From positions 1 to 11,610 of the forward strand of contig JBAZGH010000031.1 of NCBI GenBank assembly GCA_041652935.1: 11,610 nucleotides of DNA, in the 5' to 3' direction. This document shows positions 7,202 to 11,610 of the stretch, piece by piece (positions within the stretch are counted from its first letter, which is position 1; the number at the start of each line of letters is the position of its first letter). Source of the stretch: JBAZGH01 sp041652935 (lineage in GTDB: Bacteria > Patescibacteriota > Patescibacteriia > Patescibacteriales > XYC2-FULL-47-12). The notes beneath the pieces were generated by a model. That model saw only the letters and a list, made by a program, of their open reading frames with translations. It ran no database searches and was not told where the DNA came from. Position numbers and translations under genes: made by a program.

Positions 7202-7957
7202 ATGCAGAAGATTATTAATCAAATTCTAGATGTAGTTTTTCCCATAGAATGCATTGGATGCGAAAAAGGGGGAGGGTGGATTTGCGAAGAGTGCGCGCGG
7301 ACAGTACCAATAAATTCTTCACCCTGCTGTTTATTATGTAAAACTAAAACTAATTATGGAGAATTTTGCCGAAAATGCAAAGATAATTATAATTTAAACG
7401 GTGTGTTTATAGCCGGTGATTATGATAATAAAATTATCAAACGAGGAATTAAAACTTTAAAATATAGATTTATATACAGCATAAGCGGGGAGCTGGCCAA
7501 ACTTCTTATTTTATTTTTAGAAAAGCAAAAAGAGAAAGCGCAATTTTCCGAATGGATTGGGCAAGTTGAAATGCCTAAAGATACACCTGATATTTTAGAA
7601 AATTTTTCAAATGCAATTATAATGCCAGTTCCTTTGCATAAAAAAAGATTAAAATGGCGCGGATTTAACCAAGCGGAAAAATTAGCGCTGCCCATTGCTG
7701 AGCATTTTAATTTAAGGGTAGATACTGAAAATTTACAAAGAATTAAAAATAATAAACAACAAGCAAAACTAAAAGAGAAAGACCGCCATAAAAATATCAG
7801 CGGAATTTTTTCCTGGGAAGGAGTTGATTTAAAGGGGGAATATATTATTTTAGTTGATGATGTTGTTACTACCGGATCAACCTTGGAAGAGTGCGCAAAA
7901 ATTTTAAAAAAAGCGGGAGCAATAGAAGTTTGGGGCGCGGTAGTGGCGAAAGGATAG
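7202..7957 (+). CDS. comF: ComF family phosphoribosyltransferase-like protein
   Basis: The 251-aa protein has the two parts of ComF. The first is an N-terminal zinc-binding region with CxxC pairs at C17/C20, C28/C31, C43/C46 and C56/C59. The second is a C-terminal phosphoribosyltransferase fold with the PRPP-loop motif VDDVVTTGST at 218-227 and the family signature PVPLHKKRLKWRGFNQAE near 144. ComF proteins are needed for natural DNA uptake in several bacteria, probably acting on imported single-stranded DNA or the replisome side of transformation; the enzyme activity is not settled. I chose ATG 7202. The TTG at 7190 would overlap the hairpin arm and add only four residues. Its place behind prgI-virB4 suggests, but does not prove, a DNA import role for the cluster. 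Confidence 0.93.
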   Translation: MQKIINQILDVVFPIECIGCEKGGGWICEECARTVPINSSPCCLLCKTKTNYGEFCRKCKDNYNLNGVFIAGDYDNKIIKRGIKTLKYRFIYSISGELAKLLILFLEKQKEKAQFSEWIGQVEMPKDTPDILENFSNAIIMPVPLHKKRLKWRGFNQAEKLALPIAEHFNLRVDTENLQRIKNNKQQAKLKEKDRHKNISGIFSWEGVDLKGEYIILVDDVVTTGSTLEECAKILKKAGAIEVWGAVVAKG

Positions 7958-7960
7958 AAT

Positions 7961-8034
7961 TAGTCCATAAAGTCGAAAGTCCACCAGCCCACATCGCTGC
8001 GCGAAGCGTTGCTGGCGGGTAAAGTCAAAAGTAT
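7961..8034 (+). repeat. AAAGTCG heptads interrupted by a GC-rich palindrome
   Basis: AAAGTCG AAAGTCC (7969-7982) and AAAGTCA AAAGTAT (8021-8034) flank about 38 nt that fold as a hairpin. CCACCAGC (7981-7988) pairs with GCTGGCGG (8011-8018) with one mismatch, and an inner CGCT/AGCG pair lies at 7995-7998 and 8005-8008. The segment looks inserted within a heptad tract, like 715-785 inside the first gene. Confidence 0.75.
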
Positions 8035-8040
8035 GATGTT

Positions 8041-8068
8041 TTGACACTTATAATTAATGTGATATCAT
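8041..8068 (+). promoter_or_regulatory. Sigma-70-type promoter for adoK-ahcY
   Basis: There is a perfect -35 TTGACA at 8041-8046, a 16-nt spacer, and a -10 TATCAT at 8063-8068 preceded by TGA (extended -10, TGnTATCAT). Transcription would begin near 8075, about 26 nt before the ATG at 8101. This is the best promoter in the window and separates the metabolic pair from the comF/virB4 operon. Confidence 0.75.
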
Positions 8069-8100
8069 AAAAAAGCTTATTTATAGTAATTTATAAAGAT

Positions 8101-9039
8101 ATGAAAATACTAGTTTCCGGCTCGCTAGCCCATGATAAAATAATGAATTTCCCCGGATATTTTAAAGACCATATCTTGCCGGAGAAAATTCATTCTTTAA
8201 ACGTCAGTTTTTTAGTGGAAAATTTAAATGAGAATTTTGGCGGCACAGCCGGCAATATTGCTTATAATTTGGCATTGTTAGGGGAACAGCCGGTTATTTT
8301 AGCGGCTGCCGGAAATGATTTTGATAATTATCGTGATTGGCTGGAAAACAATAAAGTTGACGTAACCAACATTAAAACAGTGGAAGATGAGAAGACTGCC
8401 TTTGCCAATATTATGACCGACCAGGCGGATAACCAGCTTACCGCATTTTATCCCGGAGCAATGAAGTATTCAGGCGGAGATATTCCAGATGAATTATTGC
8501 AGGACAGTTTAGCGATAATTTCGCCCGGCTATATTGAAGATATGAAAAAATATCCCGCTATATATAGAGAAAATAATATTCCATTTATTTTTGATCCCGG
8601 GCAGCAAATTCCCGCCCTAGGCGGCGAAGATTTGAAAAACGGCATTAACGGCGCTAAAGTTTTAATGTCGAATGATTATGAATTGGATTTGATTATCAAA
8701 AAAACCGGCTGGGATGAAAATAAAATTTTAGAAAAAGCGGAAATAATTGTTACAACTTTGGGCGAAAAGGGATCGCAGATAAAAACCAAAGACTCCGGCT
8801 TCAGCGTTCCCCCGGCCAAGCCGGAAAATACCTCTGACCCGACCGGCGCCGGCGACGCTTACCGGGCCGGATTTATAAAAGGATTAGCAGAGGGGTGGCC
8901 GCTGGAAATATGCGGGCGTTTTGCCGGAGTAATATCATGCTATACGGTGGAAAAATATGGAACCCAGACTCATAAATTTAATTTAGAGGAGGCGGCTAAG
9001 AGATATGAAGATAATTTTAATGATCAACTCCCATTGTGA
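8101..9039 (+). CDS. adoK: Adenosine kinase, PfkB family (AdoK-like)
   Basis: The 312-aa PfkB/ribokinase-fold kinase most likely phosphorylates adenosine to AMP with ATP. PfkB signature 1 is at residues 47-61 (GGTAGNIAYNLALLG) and signature 2, DPTGAGDAYRAGF, at 246-258; D252 is the expected catalytic base and GAG the anion hole. Several stretches recall the mycobacterial adenosine kinase type (Rv2202c): LLPEK..LNVSFLV near the start, the FYPGAM segment (116-121), DPGQQIPALGGEDL (165-178), and NDYELDLIIKKTGW (191-204). It is followed by adenosylhomocysteinase, whose product is adenosine, which supports the substrate. A different nucleoside or sugar cannot be excluded from sequence alone. A strong promoter lies just upstream. 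Confidence 0.85.
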   Translation: MKILVSGSLAHDKIMNFPGYFKDHILPEKIHSLNVSFLVENLNENFGGTAGNIAYNLALLGEQPVILAAAGNDFDNYRDWLENNKVDVTNIKTVEDEKTAFANIMTDQADNQLTAFYPGAMKYSGGDIPDELLQDSLAIISPGYIEDMKKYPAIYRENNIPFIFDPGQQIPALGGEDLKNGINGAKVLMSNDYELDLIIKKTGWDENKILEKAEIIVTTLGEKGSQIKTKDSGFSVPPAKPENTSDPTGAGDAYRAGFIKGLAEGWPLEICGRFAGVISCYTVEKYGTQTHKFNLEEAAKRYEDNFNDQLPL

Positions 9040-9110
9040 GTAAATAGTGAATAGTGAACAGTGAACAGCGAATAGATGGCCCTATTCACTGTTCACTATT
9101 TACTAATTAC
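9040..9110 (+). repeat. GTGAACA heptads forming a long hairpin before ahcY
   Basis: Five heptads GTAAATA, GTGAATA, GTGAACA, GTGAACA, GCGAATA begin directly after the adoK stop. After a short loop (9076-9081) the complement returns as TATTCAC, TGTTCAC, TATTTAC, TAATTAC (9083-9110). The stem is about 28 bp with a few mismatches. It ends 8 nt before the ahcY ATG and would form in the adoK-ahcY mRNA. Confidence 0.88.
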
Positions 9111-9118
9111 TTTTGTTT

Positions 9119-10375
9119 ATGAATTATGACGTAAAAGATTTAGGTTTATCTGAAGGAGGAAAAAAAAGAATAGAGTGGGCCGACAATGACATGCCGGTTC
9201 TGCAAAAAGTGCGCGCCCAGTTTGAAAAAAACAAGCCGTTAGAGGGATTAAAAATGTCGGCCTGCCTGCATGTTACGGCTGAAACCGCTAATTTAGTCCG
9301 GACGCTTAAGGCCGGAGGCGCGGATGTTTTATTGTGCGCTTCCAATCCTCTGTCAACACAGGATGACGTAGCGGCAAGTTTAGTAAAAGATTACGGAATT
9401 TCAGTCTTTGCTATAAAAGGAGAAGACAGGGATACTTTTTTTAAGCATTTAAGAGCGGCGGTTGAGCATAGCCCGAATATTACCATGGACGACGGGGCGG
9501 ATCTGATTTCCACCATCCATAAAGAACATCCGGAAATGTGCTCTCAAGTTATAGGCAGTATGGAAGAGACAACGACCGGCGTTATCCGCCTTAGGGCGAT
9601 GGCTAATGACAATGCTTTAAAAATCCCGGTAGTGGCGGTTAACGACGCCAAGACAAAGAATATGTTTGATAACCGCTACGGGACGGGACAATCCACTCTG
9701 GACGGGATAATCAGGGCGACCGATATGCTGATTGCCGGAAAGACTGTGGTAGCGGCCGGTTATGGCTGGTGCGGGCGCGGTTTTGCCATGCGGGCGCGGG
9801 GAATGGGCGCTAAGGTAATAATTACTGAAGTTGACCGGGTTAAAGCGTTGGAAGCAACTATGGACGGATTCCAGGTGATGCCGATGATGGAGGCGGCAAA
9901 AATAGGGGATTTATTCTGCACTTTGACTGGCGACATCCATGTTATAGACAAACAGCACTTCGCCGTTATGAAAGACGGCGCGGTTGTCTGCAACTCCGGC
10001 CACTTTGATGTGGAAATCAACGTTAAAGCTTTAGAGGAGATGGCGGATAGAGTCCGGAAAAACGTACGCAATTTCGTTGACGAGTATAATGTAAACGGCA
10101 AGCGAATATATCTGCTCGCTGAAGGGCGCTTGGTAAATTTATCAGCCGCTGAAGGCCATCCGGCTTCGGTGATGGATATGAGTTTTTCTACTCAGGCGCT
10201 GGCCAGCCACTGGGTGGTGGCTAATAAAGAAAAATTAACGCCGAAAGTTTATAACATCAGCCCCAAGATTGAAGAGTATGTGGCAAAATTAAAATTAAAA
10301 TCAATGGATATTGAAATAGACGAATTAACCGAAGAGCAGAAAAAGTATTTGGAAAGCTGGGAAGAGGGAACGTAA
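9119..10375 (+). CDS. ahcY: Adenosylhomocysteinase (S-adenosylhomocysteine hydrolase)
   Basis: This 418-aa cytoplasmic NAD-dependent enzyme reversibly splits S-adenosylhomocysteine to homocysteine and adenosine, relieving inhibition of methyltransferases. Family residues are in place: HVTAETANL (51-59), NPLSTQDDVAA (76-86), DDGADL (124-129), EETTTG (149-154), NDAKTKNMFDN (175-185, with K180/D184/N185), the NAD loop GYGWCGRG (214-221) with E237 for the ribose, and the GHFDVEI segment (294-300). It lacks the roughly 40-residue insertion of many bacterial forms. It ends at an EEGT tail without the usual Lys/Tyr-containing C-terminal extension, as in archaeal and Thermotoga-like forms. ATG 9119 is preferred over TTG 9113, which adds only two residues. 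It is co-transcribed with adoK and ends at a terminator. Confidence 0.97.
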   Translation: MNYDVKDLGLSEGGKKRIEWADNDMPVLQKVRAQFEKNKPLEGLKMSACLHVTAETANLVRTLKAGGADVLLCASNPLSTQDDVAASLVKDYGISVFAIKGEDRDTFFKHLRAAVEHSPNITMDDGADLISTIHKEHPEMCSQVIGSMEETTTGVIRLRAMANDNALKIPVVAVNDAKTKNMFDNRYGTGQSTLDGIIRATDMLIAGKTVVAAGYGWCGRGFAMRARGMGAKVIITEVDRVKALEATMDGFQVMPMMEAAKIGDLFCTLTGDIHVIDKQHFAVMKDGAVVCNSGHFDVEINVKALEEMADRVRKNVRNFVDEYNVNGKRIYLLAEGRLVNLSAAEGHPASVMDMSFSTQALASHWVVANKEKLTPKVYNISPKIEEYVAKLKLKSMDIEIDELTEEQKKYLESWEEGT

Positions 10376-10384
10376 CGTGACGGG

Positions 10385-10412
10385 AATTACGAATCAGGAA
10401 TTACGAATTACG
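10385..10412 (+). repeat. AATTACG heptad repeats
   Basis: AATTACG, AATCAGG, AATTACG, AATTACG: four heptads in perfect register, directly abutting the A-run of the ahcY terminator. This is a further heptad family in the window, different in sequence but equal in unit length. Confidence 0.85.
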
Positions 10413-10443
10413 AAAAAAAGCGACCCAAGTGGGTTGCTTTTTT
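10413..10443 (+). terminator. Rho-independent terminator after ahcY
   Basis: The run of A's plus GCGACCC (to 10426), loop AAGT, then GGGTTGC plus TTTTTT (to 10443) gives a 13-bp stem with one G·U pair. The flanking A and T runs make it likely to work in both directions, also ending the leftward tRNA-Ser transcript, though that direction has a mismatch. Confidence 0.9.
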
Positions 10444-10447
10444 AAAT

Positions 10448-10537
10448 TGGCGGAGAGGGTGGGATTCGAACCCACGGGACTCGTGAAAGCCCAACAGTTT
10501 TCAAGACTGTCACATTCGACCGCTCTGTCACCTCTCC
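10448..10537 (-). tRNA. tRNA-Ser (anticodon UGA)
   Basis: Read on the minus strand it forms a full class II tRNA of 87 nt plus an encoded CCA (10448-10450). The acceptor GGAGAGG pairs perfectly with CCTCTCC, followed by discriminator G. The anticodon stem ACAGT/ACTGT has loop CTTGAAA and anticodon TGA at 10501-10503. A long variable arm and the T arm GTGGG/CCCAC with TTCGAAT loop are also present. Long variable arm, anticodon and G discriminator agree on serine. Its 5' 20 nt are duplicated exactly at 10842-10861, and a nuclease gene ends 3 nt upstream, so its original promoter now appears to lie 324 bp further away. Confidence 0.97.
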
Positions 10538-10540
10538 AAA

Positions 10541-10798
10541 TTATAAATATTTCGTTGTATCTGTTAATAAAAATTTAATTCTTTCCCTACCTTTACCACT
10601 TTTTAGAAATAATTCTTCATTCCTTGCGTCTTTCTTTGATTTAAAAACCTCATAATAAATTAACTTCCATGGAATACCACTAGAAGTGAATTTACAGTTT
10701 CCATTATTATGTTCCTGTAATCTTCTTTTTAAATCATCTGATAGTCCTATGTAGCGTTTGCTTAGTTTGTTGCTATATAATATATAAACATAATGCAT
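10541..10798 (-). CDS. Small GIY-YIG nuclease domain protein
   Basis: The 85-aa protein is almost entirely a GIY-YIG domain of the short UvrC/Slx1-like type. It has YVYILYS (residues 3-9) and KRYIGLSDDLKRRLQEHNNG (about 13-32) with the catalytic Arg in LKRRLQEH, then a conserved Trp-Lys-Leu strand (WKLIYYE) and the helix with SKKDARNEELFLKSGKGRE that supplies the metal-binding Glu. Start ATG at 10798 is preferred. The frame remains open upstream to a GTG at 10855, but that extension would translate tRNA-derived DNA and palindromes. It is transcribed towards tRNA-Ser and stops 3 nt before it. The family includes homing endonucleases and repair nucleases; an element-associated nuclease is suggested by the duplicated tRNA end. 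Confidence 0.88.
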   Translation of the reverse strand: MHYVYILYSNKLSKRYIGLSDDLKRRLQEHNNGNCKFTSSGIPWKLIYYEVFKSKKDARNEELFLKSGKGRERIKFLLTDTTKYL

Positions 10799-10811
10799 AT
10801 AAATTACATTC

Positions 10812-10841
10812 TCCGCCCGAGGCGGATGGGCCCTGGGCCCA
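10812..10841 (-). repeat. Two abutting perfect palindromes at the tRNA-fragment junction
   Basis: TCCGCC-CGA-GGCGGA (10812-10826) is followed with no gap by TGGGCCC-T-GGGCCCA (10827-10841), which touches the 20-bp tRNA copy. The GC-rich composition contrasts with the AT-rich surroundings. Such hairpins could be recognition or end structures of the unit, or could block transcription into the nuclease. Confidence 0.9.
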
Positions 10842-10861
10842 GACCGCTCTGTCACCTCTCC
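10842..10861 (-). pseudogene. tRNA-Ser 5' fragment (exact 20-nt copy)
   Basis: GACCGCTCTGTCACCTCTCC on the plus strand is identical to 10518-10537, the first 20 nt of the intact tRNA-Ser (acceptor strand, D stem and the GG of the D loop). Identity stops exactly at both edges. It cannot be a working tRNA. Confidence 0.97.
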
Positions 10862-10867
10862 GTATTT

Positions 10868-10900
10868 CCCTCACCCTAGCCCCCTCCCAAAGGGAGAGGG
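10868..10900. repeat. GC-rich palindromic intergenic repeat
   Basis: CTCCC (10884-10888), loop AAA, GGGAG (10892-10896) forms the core. The outer CCCTC (10868-10872) is also complementary to GAGGG (10896-10900). It resembles a hairpin repeat of the CCCTCACCC...GGGAGAGGG type that I recall from many unrelated bacterial genomes. Confidence 0.6.
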
Positions 10901-10929
10901 AACAGCAAGGTAAACTTTTATTTAAAACA

Positions 10930-10949
10930 AAAGACTTGCATAAGTCTTT
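10930..10949. promoter_or_regulatory. Perfect 8-bp-arm hairpin, terminator or operator
   Basis: AAAGACTT, loop GCAT, AAGTCTTT, followed by T-rich DNA on both strands. It may act as a bidirectional weak terminator between the leftward tRNA/nuclease unit and the rightward membrane-protein gene, or as an operator close to the promoter at 10972-10980. The sequence does not decide between these. Confidence 0.45.
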
Positions 10950-10971
10950 ATTTTATAATTTACTTATTTTA

Positions 10972-10980
10972 TGTTATAAT
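10972..10980 (+). promoter_or_regulatory. Extended -10 promoter for the two-TM protein
   Basis: TGTTATAAT (10972-10980) fits an extended -10, TGnTATAAT, with a perfect hexamer. No good -35 lies 17 nt upstream (TTTATA). Transcription would begin near 10987, about 28 nt before the ATG at 11015. Confidence 0.6.
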
Positions 10981-11014
10981 GATTATATAAATAATAAGTG
11001 GTAAAGTCAAGTTT

Positions 11015-11524
11015 ATGGCAGAGGTAAAACCGCCAATTAACAAAGAATATGAAAGCGAAGCGCTTATTAACTGGGATATACCGGAATACGACCGTTATGA
11101 AAGAGGTAAAACATGGTATATTATTGCCATTATAGTCGCGCTGGCCGCTTTAATTATCGCCTTTTGGGTAGAGAATTATTTATTCGCTATTATTATTGTT
11201 TTATCAGCGTTAATTATAACCATCAACCAATGGCGGGAGCCGGCGCAGATAAATTTTTCCATTCATGACGAAGGGCTATTATTGGGGAGGAAGTTTATTG
11301 ATTATAGCGAGTTGAGGAATTTTGCCATTATTTATAAGCCAAGGCAGGATATTAAAAAGTTATATTTTGAATTTGAGAGCGTATTTAAGCCAAGACTGTC
11401 AATATACCTTGATAATATCAACCCCTTGAAAATTCGCGATATTTTGCTAAACTACCTGCAAGAAGATTTAGAGCGGGAAAATGAGCCACTTTCCGAGAGT
11501 TTAGCCAAATTATTTAGATTATAG
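11015..11524 (+). CDS. Two-TM membrane protein of unknown function
   Basis: The 169-aa protein has a polar N-terminus with INWDIPEYDRYERGKTW (residues 18-34), two membrane helices (about 34-52 and 55-71) joined by a very short turn, then a cytoplasmic domain of about 95 residues. That domain starts with a β-rich part (FSIHDEGLLLGRKFIDYSEL, near 81) and ends in an acidic amphipathic helix. A two-helix hairpin followed by a small β domain is the layout of bacterial PH-like or YcxB-like membrane proteins, but I do not recognise a defined family and give no function. It has its own promoter and a terminator 23 nt after its stop, so it is probably monocistronic. It has no visible link to the tRNA element upstream. 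Confidence 0.75.
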   Translation: MAEVKPPINKEYESEALINWDIPEYDRYERGKTWYIIAIIVALAALIIAFWVENYLFAIIIVLSALIITINQWREPAQINFSIHDEGLLLGRKFIDYSELRNFAIIYKPRQDIKKLYFEFESVFKPRLSIYLDNINPLKIRDILLNYLQEDLERENEPLSESLAKLFRL

Positions 11525-11546
11525 ATAATAAGCAAGACATATAAGG

Positions 11547-11571
11547 ACAGGGTGGTTTTTACCCTGTTTTT
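11547..11571 (+). terminator. Rho-independent terminator
   Basis: ACAGGGT (11547-11553), loop GGTTTTT, ACCCTGT (11561-11567), then a T run. A perfect 7-bp stem 23 nt after the stop of the two-TM protein gene. Confidence 0.92.
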
Positions 11572-11572
11572 A

Positions 11573-11610
11573 TTATAATAAGGCACTCGTCTTCCCTCCC
11601 ATACGCTACC
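11573..11610. other. Unassigned end of window
   Basis: Too short to assign. The last 30 nt are richer in C on the plus strand than the DNA before them, and could belong to a gene or RNA that continues beyond the window. Confidence 0.2.

Larger units (their letters stand above)
10538..10861 (-). mobile_element. Candidate GIY-YIG element inserted at tRNA-Ser
   Basis: A 324-bp unit lies between the intact tRNA-Ser 5' end and a second copy of that tRNA's first 20 nt. Read on the minus strand its order is: tRNA 5' fragment (10861-10842), palindrome 10841-10827, palindrome 10826-10812, GIY-YIG gene (10798-10541), 3 nt, intact tRNA. Deleting 324 bp between the direct repeats would restore a simple tRNA locus. 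The layout is seen directly; mobility and the role of the nuclease are inferred. It has no integrase or transposase. Confidence 0.55.

Noticed and set aside
9113..9118. TTG start for ahcY
   Set aside because: It adds only two residues; ATG at 9119 matches the usual family start.
9760..10101. Minus-strand open frame of 113 codons inside ahcY
   Set aside because: It lies fully opposite a strongly conserved gene, has no promoter and no recognisable domain.
10799..10855. Longer GIY-YIG protein beginning at GTG 10855
   Set aside because: The extra 19 residues translate the tRNA fragment and the two palindromes, and the domain itself starts right after ATG 10798.
10448..10861. Intron in the tRNA-Ser gene encoding a homing endonuclease
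   Set aside because: The tRNA at 10448-10537 is uninterrupted and complete. The second copy holds only the first 20 nt, so nothing needs splicing.
10518..10861. attL/attR ends of a prophage or integrative element
   Set aside because: The repeats are only 324 bp apart and enclose no integrase; known integrases usually duplicate the tRNA 3' end, not the 5' end.
103..11524. Recoded TGA (Gracilibacteria-type code)
   Set aside because: All conserved genes read through in full with the standard code, and adoK ends in TGA directly before the repeat.

Overview
The window is AT-rich and compact. It looks like a bacterial chromosome segment, most likely from the Candidate Phyla Radiation (Patescibacteria). 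This is inferred from four things: a PrgI / TraC-like / VirB4 cluster with strongly divergent accessory proteins, a short archaeal-like S-adenosylhomocysteine hydrolase, very weak Shine-Dalgarno signals, and intergenic spaces packed with short tandem repeats and palindromes. The standard genetic code fits, and TGA is used as a real stop at 9037-9039.

Region 1 (1-2955, + strand) holds two unrecognised proteins of 264 and 498 aa with a small ORF6N-domain (phage antirepressor type) gene between them. Both unrecognised genes carry in-frame tracts made of the same heptanucleotide repeats that fill the intergenic spaces.

Region 2 (2956-7957, + strand) is the core of a type IV secretion-like or DNA-transfer-like apparatus: a PrgI/VirB3-like membrane protein, a TraC-like domain protein, a VirB4 ATPase with intact Walker motifs, and a single-pass VirB8-like protein. 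A ComF-type phosphoribosyltransferase-like competence gene follows. No relaxase, coupling protein or pilin lies inside the window. The genes are separated by repeat arrays and hairpins, including 15 perfect tandem copies of AAGTAAC that begin inside the prgI stop codon.

Region 3 (8041-10443, + strand) is a two-gene unit with its own good promoter: an AdoK-type adenosine kinase followed by adenosylhomocysteinase, ending at a clear terminator. Together they would remove S-adenosylhomocysteine: AhcY splits it to homocysteine and adenosine, and the kinase turns adenosine into AMP.

Region 4 (10448-10861, - strand) is the most unusual part. A complete tRNA-Ser(UGA) is preceded, 3 nt upstream of its 5' end, by a small GIY-YIG nuclease gene. 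Upstream of that lie two abutting perfect palindromes and then an exact 20-bp copy of the first 20 nt of the same tRNA. This looks like a roughly 324-bp nuclease-bearing unit that entered the D-loop part of a tRNA gene and left an intact tRNA behind. Beyond it (10862-11610) are a palindromic repeat, an extended -10 promoter, a two-TM membrane protein and a terminator.
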